A DNA stretch of 18,476 bases, taken from positions 1-18,476 of the forward strand of contig CAYMFD010000079.1 of the NCBI GenBank assembly GCA_964389475.1, given 5' to 3'. Source of the DNA: CAYMFD01 sp964389475. Its GTDB lineage: Bacteria > Bacteroidota > Bacteroidia > Chitinophagales > Saprospiraceae. The notes under the pieces are model-generated. The model was given only the letters and a program-made list of their open reading frames with translations. It did not search any database and was not told the origin of the DNA. The number at the start of each line of letters is the position of its first letter. The first letter of the stretch is position 1. Of this stretch, positions 1 through 6,703 are shown in pieces. A program made the position numbers and the translations under genes.

Positions 1-226
1 AACACCCCAAGAACTAGCATCATCCCAATTCCAGTTATCCACGTCTATAGGTGTACTACTACTCCCTACCTTGTAAAGTTAAGTGATCTAGGCGACTTAT
101 CACACCGCACAGCGCCTGCATATAGAGGATTGATGGCTAAAGGAGCCGTATTGCCATAGCCGTTATTAACCGTTAACCTACGGCTAGTCGATATGGCAAG
201 TACCTCGTGGCGGGCAGTCTGACTCC
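1..226. other. Left-edge gene-free stretch with possible coding fragments
   Basis: No gene can be assigned here. On the minus strand two short open stretches read like protein but are interrupted by stops: one around 66-190, and one from about 78 to the edge that reads as DVDNWNWDDASSWGV. A separate minus-strand ATG at position 23 (followed by another at 20) opens a hydrophobic run, MMLVLGV, before the window ends; this could be the signal peptide of a downstream gene. The options are the start of the next minus-strand gene or a decayed gene remnant. There is no convincing terminator after the lipoprotein stop at 227. Confidence 0.25.
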
Positions 227-1201
227 TCACTCCTCCACCTCCAGATAGCACAAGATCGTTGTCATACCGATGACCTTGACGGCGTAGCGACGCTGACCAG
301 CATCGTCGGTGATGATCCGCTTATCGACTTGCCAGGTAAAGTCGTCGTAGTGCATGTCCAGATCCTCTAGCTGTTCGCTGATTTGATCGTGAGACTTAAC
401 ATAGTCTTGCTGCTGAGTAGTGGTCAGGTCGGGGCGGTCTCTAGGTCGGTCGTAGTACTCTATAAATGTCACTGGCAGGTGGTACTCTATCTGCGCATAA
501 GGATCTGCCACCGTCGCGAGCCAGTCGACCTTGACATCTGGAAACCTACGTCTGAGATCAAGAGCAATCTCACTATCAGATGGTCGGTAGCCCCGCCTAT
601 ACTGATAAGGATAGTAGGTAGCAGCATAGCGCTTTACCTCCCCTATCTGATTACGCTTGTAGACAACAAAGTCTTTAGTGGTAATGACATTGGGCACCGG
701 GCCCGCTAGAGGCTTAAAGAGGTGGCGTAGTCCCATGACGGTCATCTGATTACCACCAACGCCACAGCTCCATATATTGATCACTGTCTCAGCATCTACT
801 ACCCCAGGCTGCAAGTCGGGTGCTCTATGGAGGATCATCTCCTGTATCAGTCGTTTTGGTGTTGCTTTGTACCCCCCGTCACTGACCTGCGTAGATAGGC
901 CTGTCGCCTTGTTGCCGTGCACGACGATGTCGACAGTATCTATCGCGTGACCATCTAGACCATTGAGGTAGGTGATGACCTCGCCGAGTGACCGACAGTG
1001 CTTGACCATATGATCGACAGACGTTTGTCCAGCGTAGTATTCATCGGCGAGGGTGTAGTAGTCACTACCTACCTTGTCCTCACCCATTATGAACACAATA
1101 TGCAAACCCTCTCTACCTACTAGCTCCGTATCGCTATCGGGGGTCGTGCAGGCCGCAAAGAACATCATTACGACCAGCACGAGTGAGATTAACTTATTCA
1201 T
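227..1201 (-). CDS. Lipoprotein of unknown function with HG / SCG motifs
   Basis: This is a 324-residue protein I do not recognise as a named family. The N-terminus is a short lipoprotein signal: K3, a hydrophobic run, then FFAAC with Cys18 as the likely lipidated residue. After it come a predicted beta strand (HIVFIMG, 34-40), a helical stretch, and a strand ending in His-Gly (DIVVHGN, His95). A second strand ends in Ser-Cys-Gly (INIWSCGVGGN, Cys146). A hydrophobic strand followed by HG, and later another followed by [S/A]C-G, is the layout of clan CD cysteine peptidases and relatives (caspase, gingipain, CHAT, DUF4347). The catalytic assignment is inference. The C-terminal half (about 180-324) is charged and tyrosine-rich, with no motif I can name. 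The start ATG overlaps the end of the VIT/vWA gene by 8 nt (ATGAATAA), so the two genes are probably translationally coupled. It likely sits on a membrane facing the periplasm or outside. Confidence 0.85.
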   Translation of the reverse strand: MNKLISLVLVVMMFFAACTTPDSDTELVGREGLHIVFIMGEDKVGSDYYTLADEYYAGQTSVDHMVKHCRSLGEVITYLNGLDGHAIDTVDIVVHGNKATGLSTQVSDGGYKATPKRLIQEMILHRAPDLQPGVVDAETVINIWSCGVGGNQMTVMGLRHLFKPLAGPVPNVITTKDFVVYKRNQIGEVKRYAATYYPYQYRRGYRPSDSEIALDLRRRFPDVKVDWLATVADPYAQIEYHLPVTFIEYYDRPRDRPDLTTTQQQDYVKSHDQISEQLEDLDMHYDDFTWQVDKRIITDDAGQRRYAVKVIGMTTILCYLEVEE

Positions 1202-3344
1202 GAGTTACCCTCTTGATATCTATGACAAAACTATCGTCCAGCTGTACGAGGCCGAGAGCTAATAGTTCTTGGCTGAGGATCTCTAGTAGCGGATCGCAAT
1301 CCAATGGTTGACCTATGGTGAGTCGATGACGACCCGTCGACAGGTACTTGCTCAAGGCAGGCGACTTAAGCAATATCGCTTCGAGGATATGCTCTAGACT
1401 ATATATGCGCTTACCGTTGTCATCTAGGATATGGATGTCTAGTCTGACTGACCCTAGCAAATGATCCTCTACCTCCATGGCAAAGCCTACTCCACTATAT
1501 GCGGCATTAGATACACCGATGGCGGCATTACCGACACCCTTGGGCAGTGGCAGGGGCTGCGCCTTGGTCTTAGGGTTTCCGTCTGTCACGACCTCCTCAT
1601 CTACAGCGACAAAGCTAGTATATCGCGTCAGCAGGTTGTAGGCTAGTCCTATGTCGATGACTTTCTGCTTGTCCGCCGTGTAGGATGCTACGGCGGTATA
1701 GTCGTCTAGGTACTTGATCGTCTCCCTCGCCCATAGATAGGGTAAGACCGTTGCTGTGCTTGTAGCCAAAGGAGCAGATACTCGCTGTGTGAATGACACG
1801 TTGCCTTGATTACCTGTAACCTCAAAGGTGGGTACTTTGTCTCCCTTATACTTCCCAAAAAAGTAGATCGGCCGACCCGCCATCAGGTCAGGGATGTGGT
1901 CAAAGGCGAGGTCATACAGCGGCGCATTGCTAGAGATGCGGATATCTGTCAACACGGGCTCATTGATATACTTGTGTAGTTTCTGGGCTACAGCGCTAGC
2001 AGCGGATGGCTCAGTCACCACGAAGGGTTTGGCATTACCGACGTGGGCAAGACCCTCTATCAGCTGCCGATTAACAGAGCTACCGATGCCAAAGGCAAAG
2101 AAATTGGCCGTGCCGAGGTGATCTCTCACATAATCCATGGCCGTACGATCGATAGACACATAGCCGTCGGTGACGATGACGAATGACCGTGATGTGCCCG
2201 CCTGCTTGGGCTCTGCCATAGATCGCTTGATGGCTTGCAGCATATTGGTACCGCCACCACCGGACTGCTTATCGACGGCTGCTATAGCATCATCGATATT
2301 GCGCTGTGTCGCCGGCAGAGACTGTGGGCTGAGCATCCAGTTACCACCAGCAAAGAAGAGGATATTGAAGTGGTCCGTCTGCTTGAGGCCTGTCAATAGG
2401 TTGCGCATCAGCTCTTTGCTGACCGTCAGCGGAAAGCCACCCATACTGCCGCTGACATCGACTATAAAAATATACTCCCGAGGCACGATCTGCCGCTCCT
2501 CGCACACCTCCGGCGCCTCTACCTGACACAGGAAGAAGTTCTCGCCACCAAAGGATGTGGTGATAGCTCCAGCGATCGCCTCATCACCAGCCAGACTATA
2601 GTTGAGGATGTAGTCTCGGTTGCCCGCATAGCCATCACTGTGATCGAGGTGTATCTGGTAGTCTCGATCCGTCAGCCGTACCACTGACACAGCATGGGCA
2701 CGGCTGCTGATGTTGTAGACGGGTATGGGCATCGTAATATCGACATCGATATCGAAGGTGCTGGTGGAGGCCACGCCTGCCTTGGTATATGGCTGGGCTG
2801 CATATTCCGCCGCCTGCTCTCCGGTATAGCGTGGGCCTACGACGGTAGGATAGACGAAGCTATACTGCTGGTCTTCGAATAGCAGGAATTCGGTATAGCG
2901 CAACTCTATCTCGATGCTCTCGCCAGGGAGGATATTGGCGACAGACATCTGAAAGACATTGGACTCGTGCTGCTCCAACAGGCTGGTCCGCTTGCCAGCC
3001 TCCTTGGCGTCGGTGTAGGTCTTTCTGGCGGCCTGCTTTTCTTTAATCTCTGCCTCGACGACCCGATCGCCGATACGCATCGTCATACCATGTACGGCTG
3101 CACGCGTCGAGGCCGGAAATACATAGGTTGCCTCGATCGGTTGGTCATCGTGATTGTGATATACTTGACGGACAACGACATTGGCTATTGGGCCCGTAAT
3201 CGATACGTCTACATCGGTGGACTGCAACGGAAAGGCACCTGGCGCTATACCCTCTGTGATGAAGTAAGGGCTCTCGATCTTGGCGTCTTGGCCGATAGCG
3301 GCAGTCGCAAGTAGGAGGATGATAAATAGACTGGATAATCGCAT
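1194..3344 (-). CDS. VIT and von Willebrand A domain secreted protein
   Basis: The protein is 716 residues from the chosen start. The frame extends 10 codons upstream to a TTG at 3374, but the ATG at 3344 is preferred because it directly opens a signal peptide (MRLSSLFIILLLATAAIG). Residues about 25-160 form a VIT domain (vault / inter-alpha-trypsin inhibitor type): VYHNHDDQPIEATYVFP, MRIGDRVVEAEIKEK, and SVANILPGESIEI followed by VVGPRY. A vWA domain follows with the MIDAS motif DVSGSMG at about 296-302 and a downstream VTDG strand. A metal-dependent ligand-binding role is expected for the family. The C-terminal 200 residues (after about 520) include a low-complexity Gly/Ala stretch and no T9SS sorting domain or transmembrane anchor, so the protein is probably periplasmic or secreted. 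Its stop codon overlaps the next gene, the HG/SCG lipoprotein, by 8 nt, suggesting the two act together. The specific ligand is unknown. Confidence 0.92.
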   Translation of the reverse strand: MRLSSLFIILLLATAAIGQDAKIESPYFITEGIAPGAFPLQSTDVDVSITGPIANVVVRQVYHNHDDQPIEATYVFPASTRAAVHGMTMRIGDRVVEAEIKEKQAARKTYTDAKEAGKRTSLLEQHESNVFQMSVANILPGESIEIELRYTEFLLFEDQQYSFVYPTVVGPRYTGEQAAEYAAQPYTKAGVASTSTFDIDVDITMPIPVYNISSRAHAVSVVRLTDRDYQIHLDHSDGYAGNRDYILNYSLAGDEAIAGAITTSFGGENFFLCQVEAPEVCEERQIVPREYIFIVDVSGSMGGFPLTVSKELMRNLLTGLKQTDHFNILFFAGGNWMLSPQSLPATQRNIDDAIAAVDKQSGGGGTNMLQAIKRSMAEPKQAGTSRSFVIVTDGYVSIDRTAMDYVRDHLGTANFFAFGIGSSVNRQLIEGLAHVGNAKPFVVTEPSAASAVAQKLHKYINEPVLTDIRISSNAPLYDLAFDHIPDLMAGRPIYFFGKYKGDKVPTFEVTGNQGNVSFTQRVSAPLATSTATVLPYLWARETIKYLDDYTAVASYTADKQKVIDIGLAYNLLTRYTSFVAVDEEVVTDGNPKTKAQPLPLPKGVGNAAIGVSNAAYSGVGFAMEVEDHLLGSVRLDIHILDDNGKRIYSLEHILEAILLKSPALSKYLSTGRHRLTIGQPLDCDPLLEILSQELLALGLVQLDDSFVIDIKRVTHE

Positions 3345-3460
3345 AAGGCAGTGATTTTTGTAGTAGTGAATCAATACCTCAAAAGTCTGCAGGAATGCCG
3401 CCTGCTGGCGTGGGTGATGAGTATTCGTAGGGATTGGGTGAGGAAGTGTGAGGGGGATTC

Positions 3461-3761
3461 AGTAGCGAGATATCAGTCGTCAGATATCAGATATATATAA
3501 GGCGCTTATTTTGTAAACCCCGGCGCCATCGGGGTAGAACCCACGACGGCTAACGTTTTGGGCATTTGTGTGCAGGTATCGCGAAGCAAGGGGTTGGTGT
3601 CCCGTTGAGTAGCGAGACATCAGATTTAAGATGCGAGATTTGATCCTCTGTGGAGAAAGAGATTAGTGTTCCCTTTGCGCCGTCGGGGTAGAACCCACGA
3701 CGGCTAACGTTTAGGCAACAGTGTGTAGGCATCGCGAAGCAAGGGGTTGTTGTCCCGTTGA
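3461..3761. repeat. Two tandem ~150-bp units, each with a conserved hairpin
   Basis: Two copies lie head to tail: unit 1 at 3461-3608 and unit 2 at 3608-3761. Each opens with AGTAGCGAGA-TATCAG or AGTAGCGAGA-CATCAG, has a divergent middle, and closes with a nearly identical block of about 85 bp (3523-3608 and 3677-3761). That block contains TCGGGGTAGAACCCACGACG and ends in GTCCCGTTGA. Inside it, GCCGTCG-GGG-TAGAA-CCC-A-CGACGGC forms a 10-bp stem with one bulged A in copy 2 (3679-3704). Copy 1 (3525-3550) has one mismatch in the same stem. Conserved ends with a divergent centre suggest a mobile or structured intergenic repeat rather than a recent exact duplication. Confidence 0.85.
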
Positions 3762-3880
3762 AGAGATCGCACTACTTTGAGTGATCCGATCTCTCGAGCA
3801 GTCAACTGTTGCGGTTACCTCTCTAGTCAGCTGTGCTGCCTTTTCGCTGTAGCGAAACCCGATCAGTCATGGATCAAGCC

Positions 3881-3908
3881 AAAACGAACAAACTAATTCT
3901 TCTTGTTC
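3881..3908 (-). terminator. hemF: Weak candidate terminator after the hemF operon
   Basis: On the minus strand GAACAA pairs with TTGTTC (3903-3908 with 3886-3891) around an 11-nt loop, followed by GTTTTGG. The stem is only six pairs and the T-run only four, so this is a weak intrinsic terminator candidate. It lies 35 nt past the hemF stop codon, which is the right place for one. Confidence 0.35.
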
Positions 3909-3942
3909 CGAATCAATCCTCTAATTCAATAACCTATCCTCC

Positions 3943-4842
3943 CTAGACCCAATCTATACCCTTCTTGAGTAATGATAACGTCTGTGCCTCAGCACTACCC
4001 GCTTCGGGCTGGTGGCTATAGATCCAGCGGGCATCGGGTGGCATACTCATGAGTATACTCTCTGTACGTCCATTGGTATCTAGGCCAAACTTAGTACCCC
4101 TGTCCCACACGAGGTTAAACTCCACATATCGGCCTCGACGGACGAGCTGCCAGTCACGTTGCTCCGTGGTAAACGCCTTAACGGCATTACGATGTACGAG
4201 CTCTTGATAGATAGGTAGAAATGCATCACCGACATCCTGCGTATAGGCCCAGCGATCATCCATCGTATGGTTGTCGTCGTGGCTGAGGCGATCGTAGAAG
4301 ATACCGCCTATACCGCGGGTCTCGTCACGGTGCTTGATGTAGAAATAATCGTCTGCCCACTGCTTAAACTTAGGATAATAAGCGGGATCATGCTTATTAC
4401 AGACCGCCTTGAGATGTCCATGAAAAAATCGAGCATCGTCCTCCACGACGTAGTGTGGCGTAACGTCTATACCTCCACCGAACCAAGTCGGGCCAGCGTC
4501 AGTATCGAAAAATCGGACATTCATGTGGATGATCGGCACCATCGGATTGCGGGGGTGTAACACGATGGATACGCCTGTCGCAAAGAAGTTGGTGTCGGCT
4601 ATCCCTAGAGCATTGGATATCTTAGCTGGCAGAGGGCCATGGACAGCGCTGAAGTTGACACCACCTTTCTCGATGAGGTCGCCCATGATCACCCGAGATC
4701 GACCACCACCGCCTCCATCTCTCTCCCACTTATCTTCTTTAAAGTCAGAGCCGTCTAGCGCCTCAAGGCCTGCGCAGATACGGTCTTGCAGGCCCATAAG
4801 CCACTGCGATACTTGATCGCGATCCATATGTGTCTTAGCCAT
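3943..4842 (-). CDS. hemF: Aerobic coproporphyrinogen III oxidase
   Basis: The 299-residue product is the cytoplasmic, oxygen-dependent enzyme that decarboxylates two propionates of coproporphyrinogen III to give protoporphyrinogen IX in heme synthesis. Its length is normal for bacterial HemF. Family signatures are all present: a glycine-rich DGGGGGRSRV (42-51) followed by KGGVNFS; FFATGVSIVLHPRNP with His96; PIIHMNVRFF with His106, the position of the proposed proton donor/metal ligand in E. coli HemF; WFGGGIDVTPHY (120-131); GIGGIFYD (177-184); and the C-terminal GRYVEFNLVWDRGTKFGL. The start ATG overlaps the stop of the upstream ArsC/Spx-like gene by 8 nt (ATGGCTAA), indicating translational coupling. 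HemF implies that the organism can make heme in the presence of oxygen. No other heme gene is visible here. Confidence 0.97.
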   Translation of the reverse strand: MAKTHMDRDQVSQWLMGLQDRICAGLEALDGSDFKEDKWERDGGGGGRSRVIMGDLIEKGGVNFSAVHGPLPAKISNALGIADTNFFATGVSIVLHPRNPMVPIIHMNVRFFDTDAGPTWFGGGIDVTPHYVVEDDARFFHGHLKAVCNKHDPAYYPKFKQWADDYFYIKHRDETRGIGGIFYDRLSHDDNHTMDDRWAYTQDVGDAFLPIYQELVHRNAVKAFTTEQRDWQLVRRGRYVEFNLVWDRGTKFGLDTNGRTESILMSMPPDARWIYSHQPEAGSAEAQTLSLLKKGIDWV

Positions 4843-5194
4843 TGATATGTGCTACTGCTGCGGCCACATCGGCCTTTTTGTTACCTACATACACCTTGTC
4901 TTCGTATAGGATGTATGGACGCTTGAGGAAGGTATATTCTTCTAGCATGTACTTGCGGTAGTCAGGCTCTGTAAGCGTCATCTCATTAAGTCCCATCGAC
5001 CGATATTTCATGGCACGACGGCTAAAGACCGCCTCATATCCGCCCATCTGCTCAGCGACATAGTCGAGGTCGGCTGCTGATATATTTTGCTCTTTGATAT
5101 TGATGACCTCCCAGCTATCGTCTAGATCTAGTTGTGCCAGGATCTTCTGACAGGTCTTACAGTTGGCTAGATGGTATACTTTCTTGTAACTCAC
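4835..5194 (-). CDS. ArsC/Spx-family thioredoxin-fold protein
   Basis: This small 119-residue protein belongs to the arsenate reductase / Spx-like family, which has a glutaredoxin-type fold. The N-terminal strand VYHLA leads into NCKTCQK with Cys12 and Cys15. The CxxC arrangement is more like Spx or YffB-type members than classical ArsC, which uses a single Cys near this position. SRRAMKYR (58-65) and FLKRPYIL (89-96) match the conserved arginine positions of the family (the FLKRP segment is typical), and YVGNK replaces the usual VGF. True arsenate reductase activity is not supported by context: no ars genes are nearby. It lies between a DUF2059 gene (5-nt gap upstream) and hemF (8-nt overlap downstream), so it is co-transcribed with heme synthesis. 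A thiol/redox role is a reasonable inference. Confidence 0.9.
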   Translation of the reverse strand: MSYKKVYHLANCKTCQKILAQLDLDDSWEVINIKEQNISAADLDYVAEQMGGYEAVFSRRAMKYRSMGLNEMTLTEPDYRKYMLEEYTFLKRPYILYEDKVYVGNKKADVAAAVAHING

Positions 5195-5199
5195 TATTC

Positions 5200-5964
5200 T
5201 TAGTTTTTAACGACGGTGTACACGTCAGACTTGTCATAGACATTAGTCCCAGCAATATTGGTAATTACCTTGTGACCTCCCTCGTAGATGTCGTAGATAT
5301 TGTACGTTAACACCTGTGGATTATCAATGGTTTTACCTTCGCTATCGACCTCCGTCACTTGATACCTACATGGTGTCATCCATTTAATTTTATAATGATA
5401 AGCTTGCCCCTGATAGTTCTCGACCTGGGTATCACCGCTACGATTAAGGATGATCTCAGCACCATCGCCGAATACTTGCAAAAACTCGCCCTCATGGAAA
5501 TCCTCGCAGCCCTCGATCTGCGCATTAAAATGCTCTGCATCTAGGGCCTGCACCTGACTAAGCACCTGGCTAGCGACGGCATCACCCCACGCCATACCCG
5601 CTGTACTGACCTCCTGCTGGACCAGAGCCGCCTTACCTTGGATAGACTTACCTACATCACTGGTGTAGAAGTCGATCAGGTAGTCGAGCTCAGCCTCTGT
5701 ATAGTGTTTCTGATAGATAGGTATGAGCTTCTCTCGCAGTTGATCACCGCCTTGATTTTCGATTTCTAGGAGTAGCTTTTGCCAGAATGCAGGATCCACG
5801 CCAGTATTGGCCTGACGCTGCTCGGCAACTAGTCTAGCAGCCATATCCTTAAAGGTCGATACGGCGGACTGCGCCTCTAGGAGTTGTTCCACCTTGGCTG
5901 CCGTACTCTGCGCTGCCATCGTAGCCACCGTCATGATAAAGACTAGCATGTTTAGTATTCTCAT
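5200..5964 (-). CDS. Exported DUF2059 protein with C-terminal beta domain
   Basis: The 254-residue protein starts with a signal peptide (MRILNMLVFIMTVATMAAQ). Residues about 70-130 match DUF2059: LIPIYQKHYTEAELDYLIDFY, then VGKSIQGKAALVQQE, the helical segment usually written as YTEEELKxLIxFYxSPxGQK. The function of DUF2059 is not known. From about 152 to the end is a second, beta-rich region with CEDFHEGEF, an IILNR strand, KIKWMTPCRYQV and a closing VYTVVKN. It resembles small Bacteroidota domains with a Cys-Asp-Phe-x-x-Gly start and a Trp...Cys-x-Tyr core; the resemblance is from memory and not verified. It is the first gene of the unit that continues through the ArsC/Spx-like gene (5-nt gap) to hemF. 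A possible minus-strand promoter near 5981-6016 (TTTG-like boxes with non-ideal spacing) is too weak to list. Confidence 0.88.
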   Translation of the reverse strand: MRILNMLVFIMTVATMAAQSTAAKVEQLLEAQSAVSTFKDMAARLVAEQRQANTGVDPAFWQKLLLEIENQGGDQLREKLIPIYQKHYTEAELDYLIDFYTSDVGKSIQGKAALVQQEVSTAGMAWGDAVASQVLSQVQALDAEHFNAQIEGCEDFHEGEFLQVFGDGAEIILNRSGDTQVENYQGQAYHYKIKWMTPCRYQVTEVDSEGKTIDNPQVLTYNIYDIYEGGHKVITNIAGTNVYDKSDVYTVVKN

Positions 5965-6107
5965 TGTGTGTTTTGTTTATCAAAAATTAAAATCAGTGGT
6001 ACATCAAAACATCAAAGTACCGAGAGGTAGACTGCACAGTTGCCCTCCCAGTAACATGGGCAAAGATATTTAAGATGAGCTTAATAGTTTTTGCAAGCGC
6101 TTAGATA

Positions 6108-6545
6108 TCTCCGACATGCAATACTAGGGGTTTCGACCGGGCTCAACCACCTCATGATCTTGCTCACATAAAGGTAATTGAGCCCTTCGATGAACTCAGG
6201 ATGACATAACAAAGCGTCATCGAAATCACTAACATGCAGTACTCAGGGTTTCGACCGGGATCAACCACCTCATGATCTTATTCACACGAAAGGTGATTGA
6301 GTAGCAAAGCGTTATCGAAATCTCCGACGTGCAATACTCGGGGTTTCGACCGGGACATTTCTACGCAGTTGAGGTCCGCTATCGCCATTGGCTCACCGAG
6401 ACTCATAGAGCAAAACCTCGCTGCTCGACTGGCTCTGTTAGGTGATTGAGCCCTTCGATGAACTCAGGATGACATAGCGAAGTGTCATCGAAATCACCGA
6501 CATGCAATGCTCGGGGTTTCGACCAGGCTCAACCACCTCAATTAC
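6108..6545. repeat. Four-copy interspersed palindromic repeat cluster
   Basis: Element X (core GGGGTTTCGACCGGGCTCAA and flanks, beginning near CCGACATGCAATAC) occurs at about 6108-6161, 6227-6280, 6321-6356 (truncated) and 6494-6545. Between copies lies element Y (GATTGAGCCCTTCGATGAAC, then TCAGGATGACA...TCATCGAAA) at about 6172-6226, 6291-6320 and 6440-6493. The middle Y copy has lost an internal block of about 24 nt. X and Y can pair: GGGCTCAACCACCT in X against AGGTAATTGAGCCC in Y gives a 14-position stem with two mismatches in the first X/Y pair. Y itself holds GATGACA...TGTCATC and TTCGATGA...TCATCGAA inverted repeats. Similar sequences are, to my knowledge, common dispersed repeats in Bacteroidota genomes. 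An extra sequence (about 6357-6439) interrupts the third interval. Confidence 0.85.
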
Positions 6546-6621
6546 ACATCCTACAAGTGAGTTATGGCTAGTATCAATATCAGAATGACAGAAGGAGAAC
6601 AGCCAGCTGCCTTCTGCACCG

Positions 6622-6629
6622 TATATTTG
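6622..6629 (+). promoter_or_regulatory. lpdA: Candidate Bacteroidota -7 box for lpdA
   Basis: TATATTTG matches the Bacteroidota -7 consensus TAnnTTTG exactly and lies about 75 nt before the lpdA ATG. No TTTG -33 box is visible at the expected distance upstream, so the call rests on the -7 element and its position only. Confidence 0.45.
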
Positions 6630-6703
6630 CGGCGAAAATTATATCAGGCGCAGTAGTAATCACCGGCGGCTGATCTCAAACAACGATAAATTAAAGCATC
6701 ACA

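Larger units (their letters stand above)
3345..3942. other. Intergenic region between hemF and the VIT/vWA gene
   Basis: This stretch of about 600 bases lies downstream of the hemF operon and upstream of the VIT/vWA gene, both read on the minus strand. It contains a duplicated structured element (3461-3761), a small perfect palindrome (TTTCGCT-GT-AGCGAAA, 3842-3857) and a weak terminator-like hairpin for the hemF operon (3881-3908). No credible gene was found; the short open frame at 3550-3732 lies across the two repeat copies. I did not find a clean TAnnTTTG promoter box for the VIT/vWA gene on the minus strand. Confidence 0.7.
5965..6703. other. Divergent intergenic region rich in repeats
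   Basis: This region separates the minus-strand DUF2059-hemF unit from lpdA on the plus strand and must hold promoters for both. Near the left side, TTGCCC (6040-6045) and GGGCAA (6058-6063) form a small inverted repeat. From 6108 to 6545 it is occupied by an interspersed palindromic repeat family. A TATATTTG box at 6622-6629 is the likely lpdA promoter element. No gene-like open frame of useful length was seen. Confidence 0.7.

Noticed and set aside
3550..3732. Minus-strand open frame of 60 codons
   Set aside because: It lies wholly within the duplicated non-coding element, and its codons coincide with the repeat in both copies.
3842..3857. Perfect inverted repeat TTTCGCT-GT-AGCGAAA
   Set aside because: The loop is only 2 nt and no T-run follows, so not a terminator; an operator is possible, but there is no promoter or regulator evidence to call one.
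4835..5194. Naming the small gene arsC (arsenate reductase)
   Set aside because: It has a CxxC motif, lacks ars neighbours and sits in an operon with hemF; only family-level assignment is justified.
6108..6545. Repeat cluster considered as a CRISPR array
   Set aside because: Repeats are long, divergent and palindromic, with unequal intervals that are themselves repeated; no cas gene is nearby.
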